A stretch of 64,000 nt of DNA from Nocardioides nematodiphilus (GCF_020216525.1 NZ_JAIWOY010000002.1:62001-126000), one strand, 5' to 3'; positions 39,740 through 52,052 are shown, numbered from the stretch's first letter. Made by a program: numbers and translations. Notes: generated by a model from the letters alone, not told the origin.

Positions 39740-39757
39740 TCGCAAACAACTTTGCGA
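39740..39757. promoter_or_regulatory. Second dyad upstream of the importer operon
   Basis: TCGCAAA-CAAC-TTTGCGA is a perfect 7-bp inverted repeat 3 nt from the LacI operator. It could bind a second regulator, or form a small hairpin downstream of yvcK. It is unlike the LacI sites in sequence. Confidence 0.5.
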
Positions 39758-39779
39758 CGACGGTCACACCCTCTAGCCG

Positions 39780-40781
39780 CTAGTACTCCGACGTCAGAAC
39801 TCGCTGGTACGCGGCTGCGAGGAGGACCGGATCGTGCCGCGGTGAACCGTCCGCCATCGCGATCCGGTCGATCACCAGGCGCGCACCGATCGCATCGGTC
39901 ATCTCCCGCAGGGCGTCCAGGCCCTCCATCTCCGCGTCCGCGAGGACGGTGTCGATGGTGACGTCGGGAGCGTGCGCGCACAGCACTCCCAGGTGGTCAG
40001 CCGGGCCGAAGCCCTGCGTCTCCCCCGCCTGCTCGGCCAGGTTGAGCACGACCAGGACCCGGGCACCGGTGGCGACCAGCGCCTGACGCAGCGCCGGGAC
40101 CATCAGGTGCGGCATCACCGAGGAGAACCACGAGCCGGGGCCGAGGACGACCCAATCGGCGCTCGCGATCGCCTCGAGCGCCTCCGGCGCCGCAGGCGGA
40201 TCGGCCGGTTCCAGGGCGATCGAGTCGATCGTCCCGTCGGTGGTGGCGACCTCCACCTGCCCGCGCACCGTGGTCAGCCGGTCGGGCGCGGAGGGGTCCA
40301 GTCCGCGTACCTCTGCGGTGATGTCCATCGGCACGAGCGCCATCGGCAGGACCCGGCCGTGGGCGCCGAGTAGCCTGCCCACCCAGTCCAGGGCGGCCAC
40401 GTGGTCGCCGAGCTGCTCCCACAGGCCGACGATGAGCAGGTTGCCGAGGTTGTGGCCGTTCATCTCGCCGTCGCCGTTGAAGCGGTGCTGCAGGACGTTG
40501 GCCCAGGTGACGCCCCAGTCGTCGTGACTGCACAGCGCCGCGAGAGCCATCCGCAGGTCTCCGGGCGGCAGGACGCCGAACTCGCCGCGCAGGCGTCCCG
40601 ACGAGCCGCCGTTGTCCGCGACCGTCACGATCGCGGTGAGCTCGTCGAGAACGACCTCCTCGAGCAGGATCCGGAGCGCGGACAGGGAGGCGAAGAGGCC
40701 GTGTCCGCCGCCGAAGGCGACCAGCGAGAGCGCCCGCCCGCCGCCCGGCGGCCCCGGCTGGGCCCCGGGGATCGGCGCCAT
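39780..40781 (-). CDS. yvcK: YvcK/GlmR-type gluconeogenesis factor (CofD-like)
   Basis: A 333-residue CofD-like Rossmann protein with FGGGHGLFASLSALR at the N-terminus, TVADNGGSSGRLR and HNLGNLLI motifs. YvcK/GlmR binds UDP-GlcNAc and couples carbon flow to cell-wall synthesis. ATG 40781 follows the rapZ stop by 2 nt; GTG 40787 is also possible. In most actinobacteria whiA follows directly; here the sugar module does. Confidence 0.92.
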   Translation of the reverse strand: MAPIPGAQPGPPGGGRALSLVAFGGGHGLFASLSALRILLEEVVLDELTAIVTVADNGGSSGRLRGEFGVLPPGDLRMALAALCSHDDWGVTWANVLQHRFNGDGEMNGHNLGNLLIVGLWEQLGDHVAALDWVGRLLGAHGRVLPMALVPMDITAEVRGLDPSAPDRLTTVRGQVEVATTDGTIDSIALEPADPPAAPEALEAIASADWVVLGPGSWFSSVMPHLMVPALRQALVATGARVLVVLNLAEQAGETQGFGPADHLGVLCAHAPDVTIDTVLADAEMEGLDALREMTDAIGARLVIDRIAMADGSPRHDPVLLAAAYQRVLTSEY

Positions 40782-40783
40782 GC

Positions 40784-41677
40784 TCACTCCCGGCCCAGGT
40801 CGCGGTGGGACGTGGCCGCGTCGTGGCCGAGCGCGCGCAGGCGGCGGGCGATCTCCTCCGACATGGCGACGCTGCGGTGCTTGCCGCCGGTGCAGCCGAT
40901 CGCGATCCGCATGAAGCGCTTGCCCTCGCGCAGGTAGCCCGGTGCGACGCCCGCGAGCACCTTGACGTAGTCGTCGAGGAACTGCTGCGCGCCCGGCTGG
41001 GCGTACACGTACTCCGCGACGTCGGCGTCGGTGCCGTTGTGGGCGCGCAGCTCGGGCACCCAATGCGGGTTGGGCAGGAAGCGCATGTCGGCGACGTAGT
41101 CGGCGTCGACCGGGATGCCGTACTTGAAGCCGAAGCTGATCACCGTCACGGACAGGCGGGTGCGCTCGGGCGTCCCGAAGGCCTGGGTGACGCGGTCGGT
41201 GAGCTGGTGGACGTTGAGAGCGCTGGTGTCGATGACCAGGTCGGCCGAGGCTCGCAGCTCCCCCAGCACGACCCGCTCGCGCTGCAGAGCATCGAGCAGC
41301 CGGTCCTTGCCCTGGAGCGGGTGCGGCCGTCGAGCGGCCTCCTGACGCCGGACGAGGACGTCGTCGGCCGCCTCGAGGAAGAGCAGCGTGGACTGGCGGC
41401 CCAGCACGTCATGGGCCATCGCGTCGACCAGCTGGGAGAAGAAGGCGCCGGAGCGTACGTCGACCACGACCGCGATCGGCTGCTGCCTGCCCTGGGAGGC
41501 GTCGACCAGGCTCACCACGTCGGGCAGCAGGCTCGGCGGGAGGTTGTCGATGACGTAGAAGCCGAGGTCCTCGAGCTCCTTGGCCGCCGTACTGCGCCCG
41601 GCGCCGGTCATGCCGGTGACGACGACGACCTCACCTGCCGCCACGGATTCCTGGGGGTCGGGGCCGGTGTCGGTCAT
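40784..41677 (-). CDS. rapZ: RapZ family nucleotide-binding protein
   Basis: A 297-residue P-loop protein with Walker A VVTGMTGAGRST (about 20-30), and a conserved C-terminal domain (IGCTGGKHRSVAMSEEIARRL). In E. coli RapZ guides RNase E to the GlmZ sRNA; in actinobacteria the role is less clear. It overlaps uvrC by one nucleotide (TGATG) and is coupled to yvcK. Confidence 0.93.
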   Translation of the reverse strand: MTDTGPDPQESVAAGEVVVVTGMTGAGRSTAAKELEDLGFYVIDNLPPSLLPDVVSLVDASQGRQQPIAVVVDVRSGAFFSQLVDAMAHDVLGRQSTLLFLEAADDVLVRRQEAARRPHPLQGKDRLLDALQRERVVLGELRASADLVIDTSALNVHQLTDRVTQAFGTPERTRLSVTVISFGFKYGIPVDADYVADMRFLPNPHWVPELRAHNGTDADVAEYVYAQPGAQQFLDDYVKVLAGVAPGYLREGKRFMRIAIGCTGGKHRSVAMSEEIARRLRALGHDAATSHRDLGRE

Positions 41678-43638
41678 CAGATCTCCTCGATCTCGCCGGT
41701 GGTGACGTTCACCGAAACCCTAGGCGACTTGGCGGACTCGGCGACGGCGTCCTTGATCGCGGCCGCGGTGCTCGGTCCGATGCCCGGCACCTGGGCGATC
41801 TCCTCGGCCGTGGCGGCCCTGAGCTTGCGCAGCGAGCCGAAGTGCTTGAGCAGCGTCTTGCGCCGCACCTCCCCCAGCCCGGGCACGTCGTCGAGCAGGC
41901 TCTCCACCATGGTGGCGCTGCGCCGGCCGCGGTGATGGGTGATGGCGAAGCGGTGCGCCTCGTCGCGCAGTCGCTGGAGCAGGTACAGACCCTCCGAGGA
42001 CCGCGGCAGGATGACGGGGTCCTCCTCGCCGGGCACCCAGACCTCCTCCAGCCGCTTGGCCAGGCCGACGACGGGGATGTCGTCGATGCCGAGCTCGTCG
42101 AGAGCCCGTACGGCGGCCGCGACCTGGGGCGCGCCACCGTCGACGACGACCAGGCCCGGGGCGTACGCGAACTTGCGGGGCCGGCCCGTCTCCGGGTCGA
42201 CCAGCATCGGGCCGCCCTCGGGGTCGGCGACGGAGGTGGCCTGCTCGTCGAGCAGCCGCCGGAAGCGGCGGGTGATGACCTCGTGCATCGCCTTCACGTC
42301 ATCGGAGCCGTCCTGGCCCTTGATGATGAAGCGGCGGTACTCGCTCTTGCGGGCCAGACCGTCCTCGAAGACCACCATCGAGGCGACGATCTCGGTGCCC
42401 TGCAGGTGGGAGATGTCGTAGCACTCGATCCGCAGCGGCGCCTCCTCCATGTCGAGGGCGTCGCGGATCTCCTCCAGGGCCCGGTTGCGGGTGGTGAGGT
42501 CGGAGGCGCGCTTCGTCTTGTGCAGCGCGAGGGCCTGCTTGGCGTTGGTCGCCACCGTCTCCTGGAGGGTCTTCTTGTCGCCGCGCTGCGGCACCTTGAT
42601 GGAGACCTTGGCGCCGCGCACGTCGCTGAGCAGCGTCTCCATCGTCGCCACGTCCGGCGGCAGCGCCGGGACGAGGATCTCGCGGGGGATCGCCTCCGCG
42701 TCCTCGCCGACATAGAGCTGGAGCAGGAAGTGCTCGACGAGCTCGGGGGTCTCGCCCTCCTCCACGCGGTCGGCGACCCAGCCGCGCTGGCCCTTGATCC
42801 GCCCGCCGCGCACGTAGAAGATCTGCACGCCGACCTCGAGCGGGTCCTCGGCCAGCGCGATGACGTCCGCGTCGGCGCCGTCGCCGAGCACGACGGCCTG
42901 CTTCTCCAGGGCGCGGTTCATCGCACCGAGGTCGTCGCGCAGCCGGGCGGCGCGCTCGAAGTCGAGCTCGTCGCTGGCGGCGTACATCTCCTTCTCGATG
43001 CGGCGCAGGAAGCCCGCGGTCTGGCCGCCCATGAAGTCGCAGAAGTCCTGCACGATCGCGCGGTGGTCCTCGGGGCTGATCTTGCCGACGCAGGGCGCGC
43101 TGCACTTGTCGATGTAGCCGAGCAGGCACGGGCGCCCGATCTGCTGGCTGCGCTTGAAGACGCCGTTGGAGCAGGAGCGCATCGGGAAGACCCGGAGCAG
43201 CACGTCGACGGTCTCGCGGATCGCCCAGGCATGTCCGTACGGGCCGAAGTAGCGGGTGCCCTTGCGCTTCGCGCCGCGCCCGACCATGACGCGAGGGAAC
43301 TCGTCGCTCAGTGTGACCGCGAGCCACGGGTACGACTTGTCGTCGCGGTACTTCACGTTGAACCGCGGGTCGTACTCCTTGATCCAGGAGTACTCCAGCG
43401 CGAGCGCCTCGACCTCGGTGTTGACGACGGTCCACTCGACGCTGGCCGCGGTGGTGACCATCGTGGCGGTGCGGGGGTGGAGGTTGATGATGTCCTGGAA
43501 GTAGGACGTCAACCGTGGGCGCAGCGACTTGGCCTTGCCGACGTAGATGACCCGGCCCTTGGCATCGCGGAAGCGATAGACCCCGGGATCGGTCGGGATC
43601 TCCCCCGGCTTAGGGCGGTACGTACGGGGGTCTGGCAC
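41677..43638 (-). CDS. uvrC: Excinuclease ABC subunit UvrC
   Basis: A 653-residue endonuclease. The GIY-YIG domain is at the N-terminus ([25 protein letters not shown]), then a UVR motif, an RNase H-like domain and C-terminal helix-hairpin-helix repeats ([20 protein letters not shown]). It makes both incisions in nucleotide excision repair. It starts at GTG 43638, 7 nt after TAAACT, so the transcript is probably leaderless. Confidence 0.95.
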   Translation of the reverse strand: MPDPRTYRPKPGEIPTDPGVYRFRDAKGRVIYVGKAKSLRPRLTSYFQDIINLHPRTATMVTTAASVEWTVVNTEVEALALEYSWIKEYDPRFNVKYRDDKSYPWLAVTLSDEFPRVMVGRGAKRKGTRYFGPYGHAWAIRETVDVLLRVFPMRSCSNGVFKRSQQIGRPCLLGYIDKCSAPCVGKISPEDHRAIVQDFCDFMGGQTAGFLRRIEKEMYAASDELDFERAARLRDDLGAMNRALEKQAVVLGDGADADVIALAEDPLEVGVQIFYVRGGRIKGQRGWVADRVEEGETPELVEHFLLQLYVGEDAEAIPREILVPALPPDVATMETLLSDVRGAKVSIKVPQRGDKKTLQETVATNAKQALALHKTKRASDLTTRNRALEEIRDALDMEEAPLRIECYDISHLQGTEIVASMVVFEDGLARKSEYRRFIIKGQDGSDDVKAMHEVITRRFRRLLDEQATSVADPEGGPMLVDPETGRPRKFAYAPGLVVVDGGAPQVAAAVRALDELGIDDIPVVGLAKRLEEVWVPGEEDPVILPRSSEGLYLLQRLRDEAHRFAITHHRGRRSATMVESLLDDVPGLGEVRRKTLLKHFGSLRKLRAATAEEIAQVPGIGPSTAAAIKDAVAESAKSPRVSVNVTTGEIEEI

Positions 43639-43645
43639 GGATCCG

Positions 43646-43651
43646 AGTTTA
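43646..43651 (-). promoter_or_regulatory. -10 box of leaderless uvrC transcript
   Basis: On the minus strand TAAACT lies 7 nt before the uvrC GTG. It sits in the 16-bp gap after the Rieske gene, giving uvrC-rapZ-yvcK their own promoter. No LexA box is visible here. Confidence 0.5.
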
Positions 43652-43654
43652 CGT

Positions 43655-44092
43655 TCAGCCCTCGACGATGTTGGTGCCGTCGACCTTCACGGTGGCCTTC
43701 TCCAGGGGCTGGGTCGCCGGGCCGGTCACGACCGAGCCGTCCTTGAGGGAGAACTTGCTGCCGTGGCACCCGCAGTCGATGGTGTCCGCGGTGATCGAGG
43801 AGACCTGGCAGCCGCGGTGGGTGCAGGTGGCGCTGAACGCCTGGAAGTCACCCGCGGTCGGCTGGGTCACGACGACGTTCGCGTTGGCGTAGATCTTGCC
43901 GCCGCCGACCGGGACGTCGGAGGTCGGGCCGAGGGTGACCGGGCCGCCGGTGCTACCGGTGCTGCCGGAGCCGGCGCCGTTGTCGGAGGCGATGCTGTCG
44001 CCCGAGCCGCACGCGGCCAGGAGGGGGACGCCGACGCCGGCCACGGTCGCACCGCCGATGACATGACGACGGCTGATCTTCTGCTCGATCAC
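43655..44092 (-). CDS. Tat-exported Rieske 2Fe-2S lipoprotein
   Basis: A 145-residue protein. The N-terminus [23 protein letters not shown] combines a twin-arginine motif with a lipobox (C28). After a Gly/Ser linker comes a small Rieske domain with C90-T-H92-R-G-C95 and C107-G-C109-H110-G-S. It is a membrane-anchored extracytoplasmic electron carrier of unknown partner. GTG 44092 was chosen for its upstream AGAGGA. Confidence 0.9.
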   Translation of the reverse strand: MIEQKISRRHVIGGATVAGVGVPLLAACGSGDSIASDNGAGSGSTGSTGGPVTLGPTSDVPVGGGKIYANANVVVTQPTAGDFQAFSATCTHRGCQVSSITADTIDCGCHGSKFSLKDGSVVTGPATQPLEKATVKVDGTNIVEG

Positions 44093-44169
44093 GACAGATC
44101 CTCTCGAAAATGGTTGAAACGTCACGCTACGCGGGCCGACTGCACAGAGCCTGAGAACTTCCCGAGAAG

Positions 44170-47139
<2,970 letters not shown>

Positions 47140-47153
47140 GACACTCCTCTGAT

Positions 47154-47167
47154 CGAACATGTGTTCG
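47154..47167. promoter_or_regulatory. LexA (SOS) box upstream of uvrA
   Basis: CGAACATGTGTTCG matches the Gram-positive/actinobacterial consensus CGAAC-N4-GTTCG exactly, including the R-N-R-Y centre. It lies 15 nt upstream of the uvrA GTG and 28 nt from the divergent MDMPI-like gene, so uvrA is predicted to be DNA-damage inducible. Confidence 0.85.
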
Positions 47168-47195
47168 CCATCGTACAGGGTGGCAGTATGGCCGT

Positions 47196-47903
47196 GTGAC
47201 CTCACCTGCGGATCCCCTGAACGCGGCCACCCAGCGCCTCATCGACGACGTCGAAGCGCTCTCCGATGACGAGTGGGCGGCCCCCAGCACGCTACCCGGA
47301 TGGAGCCGCGGTCATGTCATCGCGCACCTCACCCTGAACGCCGAGGCGCTGGCCGGTGCCGTCATCGGCGTCATCGAGGGCGAGCCCCACCCGATGTACG
47401 CCTCGGACGAGGCGCGGGACGCCGACATCGCCGAGCTGGCCGCCACCCATCGCGATCCGCTCTGGCGGCGCTTCAAGGTGGCGAGCGCACGACTGGACGA
47501 GGCGTTCTCTGCCCTCGCCGAGTCCCCCGCCGAGGTCGTCGAGTCGCTCATCGAGCGGACGCCGGGAAGCGCACGTCGCTTCGCCGCCGGCGCGACGCCG
47601 GGGATGCGCATGAGCGAGGTGGAGATCCACCACGTCGACCTCGGGGTCGGGTACAGCCCGGCCGACTGGCCCGCGTCCTTCGTCCGCGAGGCTCTCGGCG
47701 CCGGCTTCTCCCGGCCGGTCCCGGGCGTCAACGCGCTGCTCGTCGCCTCGGACCTGGACTGGAAGCACCAGCTCGGCACCGGCGGCCCGACCGTCACCGG
47801 TCCCGCCCACGGGCTGGCGTGGTGGCTCACCGGCCGCCCGCCGTACGAGGGCATCGAGCTCAGCGTCGAGGGCGGCGACCTGCCGCGGATCGGCACACTC
47901 TGA
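47196..47903 (+). CDS. Maleylpyruvate isomerase-like mycothiol-dependent family protein
   Basis: A 235-residue DinB-fold protein with the MDMPI N-terminal pattern ([20 protein letters not shown], and the metal/thiol-site His residues H64-like positions in GHVIAHL and [10 protein letters not shown]). Family members use mycothiol, an actinobacterial thiol. Substrate unknown. The GTG at 47196 follows CAGTAT by 6 nt (leaderless). The stop overlaps the next gene (TGATG), pairing it with a metallo-hydrolase. Confidence 0.82.
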   Translation: MTSPADPLNAATQRLIDDVEALSDDEWAAPSTLPGWSRGHVIAHLTLNAEALAGAVIGVIEGEPHPMYASDEARDADIAELAATHRDPLWRRFKVASARLDEAFSALAESPAEVVESLIERTPGSARRFAAGATPGMRMSEVEIHHVDLGVGYSPADWPASFVREALGAGFSRPVPGVNALLVASDLDWKHQLGTGGPTVTGPAHGLAWWLTGRPPYEGIELSVEGGDLPRIGTL

Positions 47904-48574
47904 TGGGCTACACCGGCGAGGTGAAGCCGGGCGGCCCGGCCGACGTGCGCGAGCTGTCGGCGCTGACGATCACCAAGGTCGCGGTCGATCCGAAGATGTC
48001 CAACAACTGCTACGTGCTCCGGTGCGCCGCCACCGGGGAGCAGCTGCTGATCGACGCGGCCGCCGACGCCTCGACGCTGCTCCCGCTGATCGGGACGGCC
48101 GGGCTCGCCACCGTCGTGACGACCCACCAGCACTGGGACCACCACCGCGCGCTGGCTGATGTCATCGCGGTGAGCGGCGCAGCCGCACTCGCCGGGGAGC
48201 CTGACGCCGCTGCCATCACCGACGCGACCGGCGTCCCGATCTCTCGCACGCTCGCCCAGGGCGACACCGTCACCGTCGGCGAGGTGACCCTGGAGGTGAT
48301 CGCGATCCGCGGGCACACCCCGGGCTCGATCTGTCTGCTGCACACCGAGCCGGACGGCACCCCGCATCTGTGGACGGGCGACTCGCTCTTCCCCGGCGGC
48401 GTCGGCGCGACCTTCGGTGACGAGGCCGCCTTCGAGCAGCTCATCACCGATGTCGAGGAGCGGATCTTCCAGCGCCTCCCCGATGCCACGCTCTTCTATC
48501 CGGGCCACGGCAACGACGGCGTCCTCGGCCAGGAGCGTCCCCATCTGGCGGAGTGGCGCGAGCGCGGCTGGTAG
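47903..48574 (+). CDS. MBL-fold metallo-hydrolase (glyoxalase II-like)
   Basis: A 223-residue metallo-beta-lactamase-fold protein. The metal motif is H75-x-H77-x-D79-H80 (THQHWDHH), with IRGHTPGSICLL and WTGDSLFPG and a final FYPGHG supplying the other ligands. Coupling to an MDMPI-like gene suggests it hydrolyses a mycothiol thioester or removes a toxic thiol adduct (inference). An MBL gene next to uvrA is also found in mycobacteria as I recall. Confidence 0.87.
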   Translation: MGYTGEVKPGGPADVRELSALTITKVAVDPKMSNNCYVLRCAATGEQLLIDAAADASTLLPLIGTAGLATVVTTHQHWDHHRALADVIAVSGAAALAGEPDAAAITDATGVPISRTLAQGDTVTVGEVTLEVIAIRGHTPGSICLLHTEPDGTPHLWTGDSLFPGGVGATFGDEAAFEQLITDVEERIFQRLPDATLFYPGHGNDGVLGQERPHLAEWRERGW

Positions 48575-48611
48575 GCGCGGATCCGCGGGCACCGCTTGAG
48601 AGGTCCGCCCC

Positions 48612-50318
48612 GTGGGCACCCTGGCCTACATGTCGTCCGATGAGTCTTCCACCCGGCGTTACGCCGCCCTCGCCCGGCTCCTGCTCCGCCACGGCCGCTC
48701 CGACCTGGTGACGGGCGCGAACCTCGACGAGTACGCAGCCGACGACGCTGGCGTGGCGCCCGAGGAGACCACCGACAAGGCCGAGGCGTTCGCGGCGGAC
48801 CTCGAGGCGATGGGGCCGACGTACATCAAGCTCGGCCAGCTGCTCTCCACCCGCTTCGACCTCCTGCCCGCCGCCTACACGACCGCGCTGAGCCGGCTGC
48901 AGGACGAGGTGGAGCCGATCGACGTCGATGTCGTGCGCGAGACGATCGCGGCCGAGCTCGGCGCGGACGTACGGCACCTCTTCGCGGAGTTCGACCCCGA
49001 GCCCCTGGCTGCGGCCTCGCTCGGTCAGGTGCATCGGGCGCGGCTGCACAGCGGCCGCGAGGTCGTCGTGAAGGTCCAGCGCCCCGGGGTCCGCGAGCAG
49101 GTCCGCGGCGACATGGCGACGCTGGCGCGGCTCGCCGCGATGGCGGACAAGGGCAGCGGCCTGGGTCGCACGTACGGGTTCGCCGGGCTGCTGCGCGAGT
49201 TCGAGAGGTCGCTGCAGCTCGAGCTGGACTATCGCCGCGAGGCCCGCAACCTGACCCGCTTCGCCGAGCTCGTCCGCGGCTACGACCTGCTGGTGGTCCC
49301 CCAGGCGGTCCACGACCTCACCACCGGCAAGGTGCTGACGATGGACTACATCGAGGGCCGCAAGGTGACCGATGTGGGACCGCTTGGCCTGCTCGACATC
49401 GATGCGCCGGCGCTCGTCGAGCAGCTCTTCTCCGCCTATCTCACCTCGATCCTGGACCACGGCTTCCTGCACGCCGATCCACATCCCGGCAATCTCCTCG
49501 TGACCGACGACGGCCGGCTGGCGATCATCGACCTCGGCATGGTCGCAACGATCCCGCCCCGGATCCAGGACAAGGTCGTGCGGCTCCTCGTCGCCATCGG
49601 TGACGACAACGGCGAGCAGGCGGCGAGCGTCCTGGCCGACCTGGGGCAGCCGCTGGAGCGCTACGACCCGGTGGCCTTCCGCGACGACGTCACCCATCTG
49701 GTCGCCGACGCCGTGGCCGAGGGCCCCGACCTGCAGGCCGGACGGGTGCTGGTCGAGCTCAGCCGGATCTCGGGGGTCCACGGCCTGCGTCCTCCCCCGG
49801 AGATGGCGATGGTCGGGAAGGCGCTGCTCAACCTCGACCAGAGCACGCTGCATCTCGACCCCGGCTTCGTGCCCGGCGACGCGATCCGCGGCAACCTGCC
49901 ACGCATCCTGCGCGGTGGCCTGCGGACGTCGCCCGGCAACCTCGTCACCGCCGCGTTGGACGCCAAGGAGTTCACCGCCCAGCTGCCTCGACGGGCCAAC
50001 CGCATCCTCGACAGCCTCGCGGACGGTCAGCTGCGGCTGCGGGTCGACGCCGTCGACGAGGAGCGCCTCCACACCGTCCTGCAGCGACTGGCGAACCGGC
50101 TCACGCTCGGTCTCATCATCGCGGCGGCGATCCTGGGCGCCTCCCAGCTGATGCAGGTCCCGACCAAGCACCGCCTGCTCGGCTACCCGGCGCTCGCGAT
50201 CGTCCTCTTCGCGCTCGCCATCCTCGGCGGTGCGGCGCTGGCGGGCTGGATCGTGGTCACCGACCGCAAGGTCGCCCGTACCGAGCTGCGGGCGACCAAG
50301 GACGTGCCTCGGATCTGA
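48612..50318 (+). CDS. ABC1/UbiB-family atypical kinase (AarF)
   Basis: A 568-residue protein-kinase-like ATPase. The family KxGQ motif is in YIKLGQLLSTRFD, the Ala-rich loop in AAASLGQVH, the catalytic region HADPHPGNLL, and the DFG-like metal motif IDLGM. Two C-terminal membrane helices (about residues 495-550) anchor it. UbiB-like kinases support quinone biosynthesis or lipid trafficking. GTG 48612 is supported by GAGAGG 8 nt upstream; ATG 48630 is possible. Confidence 0.88.
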   Translation: MGTLAYMSSDESSTRRYAALARLLLRHGRSDLVTGANLDEYAADDAGVAPEETTDKAEAFAADLEAMGPTYIKLGQLLSTRFDLLPAAYTTALSRLQDEVEPIDVDVVRETIAAELGADVRHLFAEFDPEPLAAASLGQVHRARLHSGREVVVKVQRPGVREQVRGDMATLARLAAMADKGSGLGRTYGFAGLLREFERSLQLELDYRREARNLTRFAELVRGYDLLVVPQAVHDLTTGKVLTMDYIEGRKVTDVGPLGLLDIDAPALVEQLFSAYLTSILDHGFLHADPHPGNLLVTDDGRLAIIDLGMVATIPPRIQDKVVRLLVAIGDDNGEQAASVLADLGQPLERYDPVAFRDDVTHLVADAVAEGPDLQAGRVLVELSRISGVHGLRPPPEMAMVGKALLNLDQSTLHLDPGFVPGDAIRGNLPRILRGGLRTSPGNLVTAALDAKEFTAQLPRRANRILDSLADGQLRLRVDAVDEERLHTVLQRLANRLTLGLIIAAAILGASQLMQVPTKHRLLGYPALAIVLFALAILGGAALAGWIVVTDRKVARTELRATKDVPRI

Positions 50319-50330
50319 GCGGGCGCGCCC

Positions 50331-50732
50331 TCAGCGCTCGAAGAGCTCCTTCAGCCGGTTGAGGTCCGCCGCCACCATCGTGGCGTCGCGGTCGAAGTCC
50401 TCGTCGCTCATGCCCGGCAGCTGACGCAGGGTGAAGACCAGCTCGCTGGCGTCGCCGTAGGCGAGAACGCGCAGCGGGTTGGAGACCACGTCCCCCGACG
50501 GCAGGCGGACGTCGTGGTCGAGCACGCCGAGCTCGTTGGGCGGCGCGAAGGTGAAGGTGATCGCACCCATCGGCGAGTCCGTCGCCCACGCCGAGCCGGT
50601 CCACTCGACGACAGCACCGGCCAGGCCGCCGGCCCACTGCGGCAGGTTCTCGGGGCGCGCCGCGAAGGCGTAGACCTCGGCCGCCGGCCGCGAGATCCAG
50701 ACGCTGACGTGCCGCGAACGTGGGTGGCCCAT
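50331..50732 (-). CDS. SRPBCC (START-like) family protein
   Basis: A 133-residue protein with the helix-grip pattern: SVWISRPAAEVYAFAARPENLPQWAGGLAG, a beta-rich middle and a C-terminal helix MVAADLNRLKELFER. Such proteins bind hydrophobic ligands; function unknown. ATG 50732 chosen; GTG 50738, overlapping a short ORF stop, is an alternative. Confidence 0.7.
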   Translation of the reverse strand: MGHPRSRHVSVWISRPAAEVYAFAARPENLPQWAGGLAGAVVEWTGSAWATDSPMGAITFTFAPPNELGVLDHDVRLPSGDVVSNPLRVLAYGDASELVFTLRQLPGMSDEDFDRDATMVAADLNRLKELFER

Positions 50733-50734
50733 GA

Positions 50735-50800
50735 TCACTGCGCCGCCGGGAGCCCGGCGTCAGCGTCGAAGGCCGCGAGGAGCCAGTACGCGATGTCCAC
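50735..50800 (-). CDS. Possible 21-residue short ORF before the SRPBCC gene
   Basis: GTG 50800 opens VDIAYWLLAAFDADAGLPAAQ and ends with TGA overlapping the possible GTG start of the SRPBCC gene. Residues look protein-like and the overlap suggests coupling, but there is no clear ribosome-binding site and no family match. It could instead be a remnant of a longer gene. Confidence 0.25.
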   Translation of the reverse strand: MDIAYWLLAAFDADAGLPAAQ

Positions 50801-50814
50801 CCGCGTAGCCTGGC

Positions 50815-51213
50815 TCAGCCGCGGCCCCGGATCATGTTGAACACGCCGCGCGCCGACCCGGCGAGCACATTGCCCATCGCGTACTTGTCATCCCAGACCG
50901 CGACCTTGCCGTCGCGCACCGTGAAGGTGCCACACACCCAGAACGACGACTCCCAGCGGCCCACCCGCAGGAAGTCGGTGCGGTCCGTCAGCACCTTGTC
51001 GCCGTCGGCGGCGATGGCGTTCATGTCGGCCCAGAACTTCACGTTGCGCCGCTCCAGGTCGAGCAGCGTCTTCCTCACCCGCGCGCCGCGCAGCGTCGGC
51101 AGACCGGTGTTGCGCCACTCGGCCTCCTCGGTCAGCATCTCGACCGCCTCGGCGGCGCGGCCGCCGGCGAGCAGATCGAGGAAGGTACGGACCACGGTCA
51201 CGGCGTCGCTCAT
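50815..51213 (-). CDS. NTF2-like / limonene-1,2-epoxide hydrolase family protein
   Basis: A 132-residue SnoaL/LEH-type cone-fold protein: VVRTFLDLLAGGRAAEAVEMLTEEAEWRNTGLPTLRG, then FWVCGTFTVRDGKVAVWDDKYAM. The Asp and Arg needed for LEH epoxide hydrolysis may be present (D107-like WDD, R near 90), but this is not certain. ATG 51213 chosen (MSDAVTVVRT); the frame extends further without support. Confidence 0.75.
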   Translation of the reverse strand: MSDAVTVVRTFLDLLAGGRAAEAVEMLTEEAEWRNTGLPTLRGARVRKTLLDLERRNVKFWADMNAIAADGDKVLTDRTDFLRVGRWESSFWVCGTFTVRDGKVAVWDDKYAMGNVLAGSARGVFNMIRGRG

Positions 51214-51261
51214 GCCTGCGACGGTACCCACGACGATGTCTTCCTCGATAGCCCCGCGTTC

Positions 51262-51267
51262 TAGGCT
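51262..51267 (+). promoter_or_regulatory. -10 box of leaderless map transcript
   Basis: TAGGCT lies 7 nt before GTG 51275 without any Shine-Dalgarno sequence. Confidence 0.5.
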
Positions 51268-51274
51268 GAGACAC

Positions 51275-52042
51275 GTGATCGAGCTTCGCACCCCCACCCA
51301 GATCGAAGAGATGAAGCCCGCCGGCCGGTTCGTGGCCGACGTGCTCGTGGCCCTCAAGGACGCGGCCGCGGTCGGCGTGAACCTGCTGGAGCTCGACGCC
51401 CTCGCGCACACGATGATCAAGGACGCCGGCGCGGAGTCCTGCTACGTCGACTACCACCCGAGCTTCGGCGCGAGCCCGTTCGGCAAGGTGTTGTGCACCA
51501 GCGTCAACGACGCGGTCCTGCACGGCCTGCCGTTCGACTACGCCCTCCAGGACGGCGACCTGCTCAGCGTCGACTTCGCGGCCAGCGTCAACGGCTGGGT
51601 CGCCGACTCGGCACTCTCCGTCGTGGTCGGCAACGCCCGCCAGGAGGATCTCGACCTGATCGAGACCACCACCCGCGCCCTCGAGGCCGGCATCGAAGCG
51701 GCCCGACCCGGCAACAAGGTCGGCGACATCTCGCACGCCATCGCCGAGGTCGCTCGCGATGCGGGGCTCAGGATCAACACCCAGTTCGGCGGTCACGGCG
51801 TCGGCCGCACGATGCACGGCGACCCGCACATCCCCAACGACGGCCGCCCGGGCCGTGGCTTCAAGCTGCAGCCGGGTCTGGTCATCGCGATCGAGCCGTG
51901 GTTCCTGCACACCACCGACGAGATCTACACCGACAAGGACGGCTGGACCCTGCGCAGCAAGGACGGCTCGCGCGGCGCCCACATGGAGCACACGGTGGCG
52001 ATCACCGCGGACGGCCCGCTGATCCTCACCGCCCGCGACTGA
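51275..52042 (+). CDS. map: Type I methionine aminopeptidase
   Basis: A 255-residue metallopeptidase that removes N-terminal Met from new proteins. All five metal ligands are visible: D100, D111, H174 (GGHGVGR), E207 (AIEPWF) and E239 (MEHTVAI); H83 (LHGLP) is the substrate-site His. GTG 51275 is preceded by a -10 box at leaderless spacing. Larger genomes often carry two map genes; this lone copy is away from the secY-adenylate kinase cluster, so it may be the second. Confidence 0.93.
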   Translation: MIELRTPTQIEEMKPAGRFVADVLVALKDAAAVGVNLLELDALAHTMIKDAGAESCYVDYHPSFGASPFGKVLCTSVNDAVLHGLPFDYALQDGDLLSVDFAASVNGWVADSALSVVVGNARQEDLDLIETTTRALEAGIEAARPGNKVGDISHAIAEVARDAGLRINTQFGGHGVGRTMHGDPHIPNDGRPGRGFKLQPGLVIAIEPWFLHTTDEIYTDKDGWTLRSKDGSRGAHMEHTVAITADGPLILTARD

Positions 52043-52052
52043 GCCCCGCTCC

